From positions 310,001 through 374,000 of the forward strand of contig OZ243919.1 of the NCBI GenBank assembly GCA_965213885.1: a DNA stretch of 64,000 nucleotides, in the 5' to 3' direction. The translations under genes were made by a program, and so were the position numbers. Position 1 is the stretch's first letter, and every line of letters starts with the position of its first letter. The notes below the pieces were generated by a model. That model ran no database searches, was not told the origin of the DNA, and saw nothing but the letters and a program-made list of their open reading frames with translations. Source of the stretch: VYFG01 sp965213885. GTDB lineage: Bacteria; Pseudomonadota; Gammaproteobacteria; Arenicellales; Poriferihabitantaceae. Below, in pieces: positions 8,788-17,203 of the stretch.

Positions 8788-9393
8788 GTGGACAGGGTCC
8801 TCGTCATTGCCTGCGGTGCACTTGCACATGATCTGGTCAGGATCCGGGATGCAAGTGGTTGGGATCACATGGATTTCCAGTGCCTGCCTGCCGAACTGCA
8901 TAACCGCCCCGAAAAGATCACGCAGGCGGTCAGGGAGAAGATCCGGCAGGCGCGGGAGCAGTATCGGGAAATTTTCGTGGCCTATTCCGACTGCGGTACC
9001 GGGGGAGAGCTGGACCGGATGCTCGTGGAAGAAAACATCGAACGTTTGCCGGGCGCCCACTGCTACGAGATGTTCGCCGGCAGCCGGGCCTTCAGCGAAA
9101 TACAGGAAGCGGAACTGGGGACGTTCTATCTGACGGATTTCCTGGCACGGCACTTCGAGCGCGTGATGGTCAGGGGATTGGGACTGGACAGGCACCCGGA
9201 GCTGAAGGACGTCTATTTCGGCAATTATCGTAGGCTCGTGCTCCTGGCCCAACTGGACGATCCCGATATCGAGAAACGTGCCCGGGACGCCGCGGATTAT
9301 CTCGGCCTGGCCTTTGAAAGGATCCTGACCGGAGACAGCGGGCTGGGCAGTGCGCTTCGGGTACGGGTCGGCATGGCAGGCCAGTCGGCCTGA
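8788..9393 (+). CDS. DUF1638 domain protein of methyltransferase locus
   Basis: Protein of 201 residues starting at GTG 8788. It matches the DUF1638 pattern: an N-terminal RVLVIACGALAHDL strand-loop, a central FVAYSDCGTGGELDRML motif with a conserved Cys, and a later HCYEMFAG motif with His-Cys. The Cys and His residues could bind metal or a corrinoid, but that is inference. The family is unassigned and often sits next to MttB and corrinoid proteins. It lies 27 bases after the corrinoid-protein gene. No signal peptide or membrane segment is visible, so it is probably cytoplasmic. Confidence 0.85.
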   Translation: MDRVLVIACGALAHDLVRIRDASGWDHMDFQCLPAELHNRPEKITQAVREKIRQAREQYREIFVAYSDCGTGGELDRMLVEENIERLPGAHCYEMFAGSRAFSEIQEAELGTFYLTDFLARHFERVMVRGLGLDRHPELKDVYFGNYRRLVLLAQLDDPDIEKRARDAADYLGLAFERILTGDSGLGSALRVRVGMAGQSA

Positions 9394-9459
9394 TTCCCCG
9401 GTCCATTGCCGACTGATCCGGGACACATGATCTGACGACCTTGTTGCAGGTACTGGTTG

Positions 9460-9762
9460 ATGGCGAATCTGATTACGGTGTATTGGCGTGATATTCCCGC
9501 CCAGGTCATGGCGAGGGAACGGCGTACCAGCGCCAAGGTGGAACTGAGCAGTCGCTTTTCCGAGGCGATCGACCATGCCGCCATGCGGGCGGGCATGGTG
9601 GGCACGGATGCCTACCTGGAGCAGTGGAGGCGGGTCAGCGAACCCTGCGGCAATGATCTGGAGACCGTTGTTCGGGATGCGGCTCAATGCCTGGAAGCGG
9701 ATTACGACAAGGACCGTCTCCTGGCGCTGATCCGAAACGAGGGCAGGGAGCCTGCCCTCTGA
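9460..9762 (+). CDS. Small PF13769-type ('virulence factor') protein of methyltransferase locus
   Basis: Protein of 100 residues, starting at ATG 9460 (a TTG precedes it in frame). The N-terminus NLITVYWRDIPAQVMARE and the centre (AIDHAAMRAGMVGTDAYLEQWRR) resemble the family annotated as virulence factor (PF13769), a label that probably hides a metabolic role. In related loci it lies between corrinoid and folate methyltransferase genes, as here (66 bases after DUF1638, 44 bases before the methyltransferase). Its function is unknown; a small partner or assembly protein is possible. Confidence 0.75.
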   Translation: MANLITVYWRDIPAQVMARERRTSAKVELSSRFSEAIDHAAMRAGMVGTDAYLEQWRRVSEPCGNDLETVVRDAAQCLEADYDKDRLLALIRNEGREPAL

Positions 9763-9806
9763 CAAGGACCGGCCCAGGCCGAACCAATGCAACCATACAG
9801 CTTTCC

Positions 9807-10712
9807 ATGACACAGACCGTTATCAGTTCAGCCACCAGCGAGGTCAAGATCGGCTTTGACCAGCCTTTCGTGATCATCGGCGAGAGGATCAATCCGACAG
9901 GCCGCAAGATCCTTGCGGAGGAAATGAAGGGCGGGGACTACAGCAGGGTGGAAGCGGATGCCCTCTCCCAGGTGGCCGCGGGTGCTGCCGTACTGGATGT
10001 GAACGCCGGCATTCCCCTGGCGGATGAACCGAAAATTCTGGCGGAAGCGATCCAGCTGGTACAGTCCATTACCGCAGTACCCTTGTCCATCGATTCTTCC
10101 ATCGTTGACGCCCTGGAAGCCGGGCTCGAGGTATATCAGGGCAAGCCCCTGCTCAATTCGGTGACCGGTGAAGATGAGCGCCTGGAGGCCGTTCTGCCCC
10201 TGGTCAGTAAATATGGCTGTGCCGTGGTGGCCATATCCAACGATGAGGCCGGCATTTCGGAGAACCCGGACGAGCGCTTTGACGTGGCGAAGAAGATCGT
10301 CGAGCGTGCGGCGGACCATGGCATTCACTACAGCGACATCGTGGTCGATCCGCTGGTCATGCCCGTGGGTGCGGTCAACAGTGCCGGCAGGCAGGTGGTT
10401 CACCTGGTGAAGCGACTGCGGGAGGAGCTCAGGGTGAATACCACCTGCGGCGCATCCAATTTCAGTTTCGGCATTCCGAACCGCAAGGGAATGGATGCGC
10501 ATTTCCTCAGCATGGCTATCGGCGCGGGCATGACCTCGGCGATCACCAATCCCCTGCATGAAGAGGTCATGCAGGGGATCATGGCGGCCAACGTGATCAT
10601 GGGGCATGACAACAACTGCGCCAAGTGGCTGAGGCGTTACCGTCAGCCCGCCCCGGAGGGGGAATTGCCTGCGGAAGGCCGGGGCGGCCGACGCCGGAGA
10701 CGCCGCGCCTGA
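9807..10712 (+). CDS. Methyltetrahydrofolate:corrinoid methyltransferase (MeTr family)
   Basis: TIM-barrel enzyme with a pterin-binding domain that moves the methyl group from the corrinoid protein to tetrahydrofolate (or back). It has 301 residues. The N-terminus IIGERINPTGRK is the folate-binding signature; AAVLDVNAG, PLSIDSS and NTTCGASNFSFGIPNR are the barrel motifs, with the conserved Asn and Asp of the pterin pocket. The ATG at 9807 is chosen because upstream residues are unlike the family. The last 11 residues are almost all Arg and Gly, which is not needed for the fold. The expected product is methyl-THF, entering one-carbon metabolism. Confidence 0.93.
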   Translation: MTQTVISSATSEVKIGFDQPFVIIGERINPTGRKILAEEMKGGDYSRVEADALSQVAAGAAVLDVNAGIPLADEPKILAEAIQLVQSITAVPLSIDSSIVDALEAGLEVYQGKPLLNSVTGEDERLEAVLPLVSKYGCAVVAISNDEAGISENPDERFDVAKKIVERAADHGIHYSDIVVDPLVMPVGAVNSAGRQVVHLVKRLREELRVNTTCGASNFSFGIPNRKGMDAHFLSMAIGAGMTSAITNPLHEEVMQGIMAANVIMGHDNNCAKWLRRYRQPAPEGELPAEGRGGRRRRRRA

Positions 10713-10714
10713 GG

Positions 10715-10846
10715 GTGGTGGGCGCGAGCGTCGGCACGCTGGCCGGAGCCGGCCTGTACGGCGGTGTGCACTGCGGCCATCACGGACAATGCCGCGCTAC
10801 TTGCAACTGCCATGCGGTTGCCCCGGATAAGGATTCCGGATCCTGA
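10715..10846 (+). CDS. Possible small Cys/His-rich peptide
   Basis: A GTG two bases after the methyltransferase stop opens 43 residues: a short Gly/Ala-rich hydrophobic N-terminus followed by a cluster with four Cys and four His (VHCGHHGQC, then ATCNCH). The Cys and His density is unusual for random high-GC sequence and could bind metal. There is no clear ribosome site, and I recognise no family. It may be a real accessory peptide or a chance frame. Confidence 0.3.
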   Translation: MVGASVGTLAGAGLYGGVHCGHHGQCRATCNCHAVAPDKDSGS

Positions 10847-11074
10847 ACAATGACACGTTGATCTGGTACGATTCCCGCTGGCGGCCAGGCGGTGGTTGAT
10901 CAACCGTTGGGGCTGGATCCATTGCCGGCAAGACCGGTCACTGCGCACGATCCACATGACGGCGGGCAGCCTGAACGAACAGGCGACTCGCCGCTGTCGG
11001 GAACGCCGCTTGGGAAAACGGATGCCTGCCGCACCGTGTCCGTGTCCACATGCTGACTCCGGGGAGTACAGAGG

Positions 11075-13093
11075 ATGAATGACAGCCAGTCGGTACAGGT
11101 CGTGTTTACCCCTTCCGGCAAACGGGGAAAGATACCCCGTGGAAAGTCGGTGCTGGATGCGGCAAGAATGCTGGGCGTTGACCTCGATACGGTCTGCGGA
11201 GGCCGCGGAATCTGCGACCGCTGCCAGATCGACCTCAGTATCGGTGAATTCGCCAAGTTCGGCATCCAATCCCACGCCGAACACCTGAGTCCCCACACCG
11301 CCAGTGAACGGGAGTTCTTCAAGTCCGGCACCCCGTCAACCCGGCGGCTCGGCTGCCAGGCCCTGCTCAAGGGCGATGTCGTGGTCGACGTGCCCCCGGA
11401 GAGCCAGGCCCACCGCCAGGTGGTGCGCAAGCGCGCCGAAGTACACAGCATCAACCTGAATCCGGCGGTCAAACTCCACTACGTCGAAGTACCCGAACCG
11501 AACATGCACGAACCCAGTGGCGACCTGCAGAGGCTCGAAGACGCGCTGGAGTTCGAATGGGGACTGACGGGACTCACCTGTGACGTCCAGATACTCGGGA
11601 AACTGCAGGCGAACCTGAGAGAAGGTGCATGGTGTGTCACGGCGGCGGTGCACCACGGCAACCGGATCGTCGGCCTGTGGCCTGGACTGAAGGACCGTGT
11701 ATTCGGCATTGCCGTCGATGTTGGATCCACCACCATCGCCGCTCATCTGTGCGATCTCACCACGGGACAGGTCACGGCCTCGGCGGGCCGGATGAATCCC
11801 CAGATCCGCTTCGGCGAGGACCTCATGAGCCGGGTATCCTACGCCATGATGAATCCGGGCGGTGAAAGGGACATGACCCGGGCGGTCCGCGAGGCGCTCC
11901 AGGAACTGGTAGAGGAGTTGGCCGGGGAAGAAGGGGTGGAGATGTCCGATATCGTGGACATGACCCTGGTGGGCAACCCGGTGATGCATCATCTGTTGCT
12001 CGGCATCAGTCCCGTGGAACTGGGCGGCGCGCCCTTTGCCCTGGCCACTGACCAGGCCCTGGACGCCCGCGCCTCGGAGATTGATCTCGACATCAACCCG
12101 AGTGCCCGGGCTTACATTCTGCCCTGCATCGCCGGGCATGTCGGCGCCGACGCGGCTGCGGTCGTCCTTTCGGAGGCACCGTACGAACGCAGTGAAATGA
12201 CCCTGGTGGTAGATGTGGGTACCAACGCCGAGATCGTTCTGGGGAATCACCGCCGCATGGTGGCGGCATCCAGTCCGACCGGCCCGGCATTCGAGGGTGC
12301 CCAGATCAGCGGCGGGCAGCGCGCGGCCCCTGGTGCCATTGAACGGGTGCGTATCGATCGGAACACCCTGGAGCCAAGGTTTCGGGTCATCGGCTCGGAG
12401 GTCTGGTCCGATGAGCCGGGTTTCGCCGATTCTGCCGGGAGCGGGGGCGTCACGGGGATCTGCGGTTCCGGCATCATCGAGGTGATCGCGGAAATGTATC
12501 TGGCCGGCATCATCCGGCCGGATGGCATGATCCGCGGGGAACTGGTGCAAAAGAACCGGCGCATCGTGGCGCACGAAAAGACGTTCAGCTACGTGCTGCA
12601 TGATGAAGGCGACCTGCGGATTGTGATCACCCAGAATGACGTCCGCGCCATCCAGCTCGCCAAGGCGGCCCTCTACGCAGGCTGTGCATTGCTGATGGAC
12701 AAGCTTGGCATCGGACAGATCGAACGTATCCGGTTGGCCGGCGCCTTCGGTGCGCATATCGACACGAAGTATGCCATGGTGCTCGGCATGATCCCCGACT
12801 GCCTCCTGGAACATGTCAGTTCCGCGGGCAATGCCGCGGGAACGGGCGCCACCATCGCATTGCTTGATATCGACGCCAGAACCGAGATCGAGGATGTGGT
12901 GCGCCGGATCCAGAAAGTGGAAACCGCGGTGGAGCCGAAATTTCAGGAGCACTTCATCGACGCATTGGCCATCCCGCACAAGAAGGCCCCGTTCCACAAC
13001 CTGGCGTTGACGGTGGAACTGCCGTCGCCGGAAGCTGCAGGGACCGAGGGCGGCGGGACATCGAGGCCGCGTCGCCGCAGGCGAAATGCCTGA
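11075..13093 (+). CDS. Ferredoxin-ASKHA corrinoid activation protein (RamA/RACE-like)
   Basis: ATP-dependent reductive activator that returns oxidised cob(II)alamin in the corrinoid protein to the active Co(I) state. It has 672 residues. The N-terminal plant-type [2Fe-2S] domain has cysteines 41, 47, 50 and 94 in the CX5CX2C...C pattern. A linker domain (about 100-205) is followed by the actin-like ATPase fold (DVGSTT at 215-220, later VVDVGTNAEI and ITGICGSGIIE) of the DUF4445 type. The C-terminus ends in a run of five arginines. It lies downstream of the methyltransferase with a 360-base gap, consistent with one transcription unit. Confidence 0.93.
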   Translation: MNDSQSVQVVFTPSGKRGKIPRGKSVLDAARMLGVDLDTVCGGRGICDRCQIDLSIGEFAKFGIQSHAEHLSPHTASEREFFKSGTPSTRRLGCQALLKGDVVVDVPPESQAHRQVVRKRAEVHSINLNPAVKLHYVEVPEPNMHEPSGDLQRLEDALEFEWGLTGLTCDVQILGKLQANLREGAWCVTAAVHHGNRIVGLWPGLKDRVFGIAVDVGSTTIAAHLCDLTTGQVTASAGRMNPQIRFGEDLMSRVSYAMMNPGGERDMTRAVREALQELVEELAGEEGVEMSDIVDMTLVGNPVMHHLLLGISPVELGGAPFALATDQALDARASEIDLDINPSARAYILPCIAGHVGADAAAVVLSEAPYERSEMTLVVDVGTNAEIVLGNHRRMVAASSPTGPAFEGAQISGGQRAAPGAIERVRIDRNTLEPRFRVIGSEVWSDEPGFADSAGSGGVTGICGSGIIEVIAEMYLAGIIRPDGMIRGELVQKNRRIVAHEKTFSYVLHDEGDLRIVITQNDVRAIQLAKAALYAGCALLMDKLGIGQIERIRLAGAFGAHIDTKYAMVLGMIPDCLLEHVSSAGNAAGTGATIALLDIDARTEIEDVVRRIQKVETAVEPKFQEHFIDALAIPHKKAPFHNLALTVELPSPEAAGTEGGGTSRPRRRRRNA

Positions 13094-13163
13094 CGGGATG
13101 CCTTGCCGCGAAGCGGGGCTCCCGGCAGCTGCAGGCGCTGGATAACGCGGGCGAACGGATCCT

Positions 13164-14156
13164 TCAGGATGCCGTCGCCATCTGCCTGTGGGCTCTTCGC
13201 TCCTCGCGTGGTGGAATGCCGAAGAACTCCCGGTAGCACTTGCTGAAGTGGGGCGTGGACACGAATCCGCTGGCATAAGCGATATCCACGATGGGCATGC
13301 TGGTCTGCAGCAGGAGCTGGCGCGCGTGCATCAGCCTGAGACGCATGTAGTAGCGGGTGGGCACGCAATGGAGATACTTCTGGAACAGTCTCTCAAGCTG
13401 GCGCCTTGACAGCCCCACATGGAAGGCAATTTCGTCCAGACTGATCAGCTCCTCCAGATTGGCCTCCATGAAGGCCACGGCGTCCGCCAGCTTCGGCTGG
13501 CTGGCGCCCAGTTGCAGCCTCAACGGAAGTCGCTGGCGGTCGTTTTGTCCACGGATGCGCTCCACGAGGAACTCCTCCGCGATCTGGGTCGCCAGATCCC
13601 AACCATGCTTCTGTGCGATCAGATACACCATCATATCCATGGCGGCACTGCCGCCGGCACAGGTGTAGCGGTCGTTGTCGACCTCAAAGAGATCGGGGCT
13701 GATGATCAACTGGGGGAACTCTTCCCGGAGTCCTGCCATGTTCTCCCAGTGTATGGTGCATCGGTAACCGTCCAGTAAACCGGCATGGGCAACCAGGTAG
13801 GTGCCGGTACAGATCGCGCCGATGGCGGCCTTTCGCGCGACCTGTTCACGCAACCAGATATTGCGGCTGCGGTTGATTTTCTGTTCGATGTTCACGCCGC
13901 CGCAAACGAATACCGCATCAAACCTGCCGGCATCCCTGATGGCGGTGGTTTCCATGGCGAGGCAATTGCTGGCATTGACAGTGCCTCCCTTATCCCCCAA
14001 TACCACCCATTCATACAACGGCTTTCCGGCAAGGCGGTTGGCCATTCGCAACTGGTCGATGGCGGCAGCAAATGCCATCATCGAATATTCCGGAATGACG
14101 AGGAAGCCGTAGCGGGTAGTATGGTATGAGCCGGTGTTTTGGGCCTTTTCCGCCAA
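13164..14156 (-). CDS. GlxA-family AraC-type transcriptional regulator (GbdR/CdhR-like)
   Basis: Regulator of 330 residues. Residues about 15-180 form the DJ-1/PfpI-like sensor domain (FLVIPEYSMMAFAAAIDQLRMAN; GAICTGTYLVAHAGLLDG). Residues about 215-325 are the AraC double helix-turn-helix (ISLDEIAFHVGLSRRQLERLF; IVDIAYASGFVSTPHFSKCYREFFG). Known relatives GbdR, SouR and CdhR sense glycine betaine, dimethylglycine, sarcosine or carnitine; that is family knowledge. It is transcribed divergently from mttB across about 150 bases and convergently toward the ASKHA gene, so it probably controls the methyltransferase locus. The effector is an inference. Confidence 0.92.
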   Translation of the reverse strand: MAEKAQNTGSYHTTRYGFLVIPEYSMMAFAAAIDQLRMANRLAGKPLYEWVVLGDKGGTVNASNCLAMETTAIRDAGRFDAVFVCGGVNIEQKINRSRNIWLREQVARKAAIGAICTGTYLVAHAGLLDGYRCTIHWENMAGLREEFPQLIISPDLFEVDNDRYTCAGGSAAMDMMVYLIAQKHGWDLATQIAEEFLVERIRGQNDRQRLPLRLQLGASQPKLADAVAFMEANLEELISLDEIAFHVGLSRRQLERLFQKYLHCVPTRYYMRLRLMHARQLLLQTSMPIVDIAYASGFVSTPHFSKCYREFFGIPPREERRAHRQMATAS

Positions 14157-14304
14157 TGCAGGGCACTATCTTTCCTAACCTGGCGATTATCCATTAGCGG
14201 CAACGGTGGCGCAATCGGTTATATGCGGGTCGTGCTGTGCTCTGGCGTGATTTCCGCCCTGGCCCCATACTAGCCGGGTTTACCCGACAATCCCTTGTGT
14301 CGTG

Positions 14305-15837
14305 ATGACCGAAAACCCTCGCAAGCGTGGCGGACGACGTGCCCGCGGCATCGCCGCCGGCAACTCCGCGCCTGCCATCGTTCCCTATGTTTCGAGGAAA
14401 ATTCCGGTTTATGAACTGATCAGCGAGGAAGGTCTTGAGACCATCGAGCGGAATGCCGACACCATCCTGCAGGAAATCGGCATCGACTTCCGCTATGAGC
14501 CGGCGTTGAGACTGTTTCGCGAGGCCGGGGCGGACATCCGGGCCGAAAGGGTACGTTTCCCGGCAGGCATGTGCCGCAAGATCATCCGGGATTCGGCACC
14601 CTCGGTGTTCGAGCAAAAGGCGCGAAATCCGGCGCGCACTGTGGTCATCGGTGGCAACAACACCGTGTTCGCCCCGGTTTACGGACCCCCGTTCGTACGC
14701 GATCTTGACCGCGGCAGACGCTACGCGGTCATCGAGGATTTCCGGAACCTGGTCAAGCTCACCTACATGCTGCCGTCCCTGCATCACTCCGGCGGCACCG
14801 TCTGTGAGCCCACCGACCTGCCCGTGAACAAGCGCCATTTCGACATGGTGTATTCGCACATACGCTACAGCGACAAACCGTTCATGGGTTCCGTGACCCA
14901 ACCGGAGCGGGCACAGGACAGCGTGGACATGTGCAAGATCGTGTTCGGCGAGGACTACGTCGACCGGAACACGGTGCTGGTCAACCTGATCAATGCCAAT
15001 TCGCCCATGGTGTTCGATGACACCATGCTGGGCGCCTGCGAGGTCTACGCCCGCAACAACCAGGCCAGTGTGGTGTCCCCCTTCATTCTGGCCGGGGCCA
15101 TGTCGCCGGTCACCTCGGCCGGTACGCTGGCACAGATCCTTGCGGAAGCCATGGCGGGCATGGCGTTCACGCAACTGGTGCGTCCGGGCTCTCCGGTCAT
15201 CTTCGGCACGTTCTCCAGCTCCATATCCATGCAGTCGGGGGCGCCGACGTTCGGCACCCCGGAACCCGCCATCGTGCTCAATGGCGCCGCGGCCCTGGCC
15301 CGACGACTGGGCGTACCCTTTCGCAGCGGCGGCTCATTGTGCGCCGCCAAGATCCCGGATGCCCAGGCGGCCCATGAAAGTGCGCATACATTGCTCCCCA
15401 CGATGCATGCGGGTGTCAACTTTGTCCTTCACGCCGCGGGATGGCTGGAGGGAGGCCTCGTGTCCAGCTACGAAAAACTGATCATGGACGCGGACCAGCT
15501 CGGCATGATGCAGGTCTATGCAAACGGGATCGACCTGTCCGATAACGGCCAGGCCATGGGTGCCATCCGCGAGGTGGGTCCCGGTGCCCATTTCCTTGGC
15601 TGTGCACACACCCAGGAGAACTTCTTGACTGCGTTCTATCGTTCCAGCGTGGCCGACAACAACAGCTTCGAGCAGTGGGAATCGGAGGGTTCGAAGGATG
15701 CCGCCAAGCGGGCCAACGGCCTGTGGAAAAGGCTGCTGGCGGATTATGAGGCCCCCCCGCTGGATCCCGCCGTTGACGAGGCGCTCATGGCATACATCAG
15801 CCGCCGGAAGAGTGAGTTCGAGGACATGAACTACTGA
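14305..15837 (+). CDS. MttB-family methylamine/betaine:corrinoid methyltransferase (non-pyrrolysine)
   Basis: TIM-barrel methyltransferase of 510 residues that transfers a methyl group from a methylated amine to the corrinoid protein. Family motifs are LLPTMHAGVNFVLHAAGWLEGG, SGGTVCEPTDLPV and GAHFLGCAHTQENF. The frame has no in-frame amber codon, so it is not the pyrrolysine trimethylamine enzyme; non-Pyl relatives use glycine betaine, proline betaine, carnitine or butyrobetaine. The ATG at 14305 is chosen over the overlapping GTG. The N-terminus (residues 6-15) is Arg-rich. The divergent GlxA-type regulator and the upstream corrinoid genes support a quaternary amine substrate. Exact substrate unknown. 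Confidence 0.93.
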   Translation: MTENPRKRGGRRARGIAAGNSAPAIVPYVSRKIPVYELISEEGLETIERNADTILQEIGIDFRYEPALRLFREAGADIRAERVRFPAGMCRKIIRDSAPSVFEQKARNPARTVVIGGNNTVFAPVYGPPFVRDLDRGRRYAVIEDFRNLVKLTYMLPSLHHSGGTVCEPTDLPVNKRHFDMVYSHIRYSDKPFMGSVTQPERAQDSVDMCKIVFGEDYVDRNTVLVNLINANSPMVFDDTMLGACEVYARNNQASVVSPFILAGAMSPVTSAGTLAQILAEAMAGMAFTQLVRPGSPVIFGTFSSSISMQSGAPTFGTPEPAIVLNGAAALARRLGVPFRSGGSLCAAKIPDAQAAHESAHTLLPTMHAGVNFVLHAAGWLEGGLVSSYEKLIMDADQLGMMQVYANGIDLSDNGQAMGAIREVGPGAHFLGCAHTQENFLTAFYRSSVADNNSFEQWESEGSKDAAKRANGLWKRLLADYEAPPLDPAVDEALMAYISRRKSEFEDMNY

Positions 15838-16174
15838 TGTCTTCGATGCATGCAATTCCCACGGGATGACGGGGGCCGGCACCGGGTCCGGACTACGCCC
15901 TGCAGCCATTCGGCCGGTGAGGAACCGCGACCGGTGGCCTGCCTGTCCGCTGTCGCCGTGATCCATCGGCGGACGCAGGTTTCCGGGGCCGGAAGACCCT
16001 GTGCGTCTCCACGGGCGGCGGGCCGGCAGACAGCCCGAAACCGTCGGCGGCACAGTTCGCCAGGATGGTGCTGACTCGCCGCTTCGAATGTGCGGTCCCG
16101 GTGACGAAGCCTGACATTGGCGGTTTGCTGCACATGGGTTGACAGGGACCTGTCGCGGAGAAAATCATAATGGC
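15838..16174. other. Intergenic region, no gene seen
   Basis: About 340 GC-rich bases between mttB and lpxK. The short frames here have no recognisable similarity, and no hairpin with a T tract is evident. It should contain the end of the mttB transcript and the promoter of lpxK-kdsB. Confidence 0.5.
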
Positions 16175-17203
16175 GTGAAGCTTTCGACCGACATACTCCG
16201 ACGCATTGAACTCGGCTGGCATCAACCGCGCATCGTCAATCGGCTGTTGCTGCCCCTGTCGTGGCTGTATTGTGTCCTGGTGGTACTGGTCCGTCTGTCT
16301 TGGCGGATCGGACTGCGTCGGCCGAAACGCGTTGGCGTGCCGGTGTGCGTGGTCGGAAACCTGACCGTGGGGGGGACTGGCAAGACGCCGCTTGTTCTCG
16401 CACTCGCTGTCCATTTCCGTTCGAGTGGCTGCCGGCCCGGTATCATCAGCCGGGGATACGGAGGCAGGACTTCGGCCGTGCCCCACAGGGTCACCGACTC
16501 CGACACTCCTGCCACCGTGGGCGACGAGGCCTTGCTGCTGCAACGGCACAGTGGGGTACCTGTGGTGGTTTGCGCCGACAGGGTGGCCGCCGCGAGGCAT
16601 CTGGCGGACTGCGATGACTGCAACCTCATCATCAGTGATGATGGCCTGCAGCATCACCGGCTTCACCGTGACCTGGATATCGTGGTGATCGACACCATGC
16701 GGGGCTTCGGCAACGGCTGGTGTCTGCCCGCGGGGCCCCTGCGGGAGCCGAAATCCGTACTGCGGCATGCGGACATCCGGGTGTTCAACGGTGCCGAAAC
16801 GATGGACAACGGTGAGGAGTTCGGCATGATCATGGAAGGGAACGAGGTGCACTCGTTGCGGGACCGGGTCCGTAAGTTGCCCCTGGCGGGTCTTGCGGGA
16901 GGCCCCGTCCATGCCGTGGCGGGGATCGGAAATCCGGAGCGTTTCTTCCGGCACCTTGAGGGCGCGGGCCTGGCGGTGGCGCGTCATGCATTTCCGGATC
17001 ACCATGTCTACACGGAATCCGATTTTGGTTTTGCCGATGACGATAGCATGATCCTGATGACCGAAAAGGACGCGGTCAAGTGCGATAATCTGGAGATCGC
17101 CGGGGATGTTTTCTTCGTGCCGGTGGCGGCACGCATCTCCCCGGGGTTCTTCGTCACCGTGCAACGTCACCTGGACCTTCAGCCCCCGCCCCCGGGACCA
17201 TGA
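16175..17203 (+). CDS. lpxK: Tetraacyldisaccharide 4'-kinase
   Basis: Inner-membrane kinase that phosphorylates the lipid A disaccharide at the 4' position. It has 342 residues from a GTG at 16175. One N-terminal hydrophobic segment (about 24-44) anchors it. The Walker A motif GNLTVGGTGKT is at 61-71, and SRGYGG and the DDGLQHH motif of the active site follow. The TTG at 16139 would add 12 residues but is less likely. The stop overlaps the kdsB start by four bases, as in many gammaproteobacterial lpxK-kdsB pairs. Confidence 0.95.
   Translation: MKLSTDILRRIELGWHQPRIVNRLLLPLSWLYCVLVVLVRLSWRIGLRRPKRVGVPVCVVGNLTVGGTGKTPLVLALAVHFRSSGCRPGIISRGYGGRTSAVPHRVTDSDTPATVGDEALLLQRHSGVPVVVCADRVAAARHLADCDDCNLIISDDGLQHHRLHRDLDIVVIDTMRGFGNGWCLPAGPLREPKSVLRHADIRVFNGAETMDNGEEFGMIMEGNEVHSLRDRVRKLPLAGLAGGPVHAVAGIGNPERFFRHLEGAGLAVARHAFPDHHVYTESDFGFADDDSMILMTEKDAVKCDNLEIAGDVFFVPVAARISPGFFVTVQRHLDLQPPPPGP

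Noticed and set aside
8062..9813. 583-codon minus-strand frame antisense to the corrinoid and DUF1638 genes
   Set aside because: Mirror of well-identified plus-strand genes; a GC-rich third-position artefact with no family resemblance.
14305..15837. Pyrrolysine (amber) decoding in MttB
   Set aside because: The frame has no in-frame TAG and no pyl genes are seen; this is the non-pyrrolysine type.
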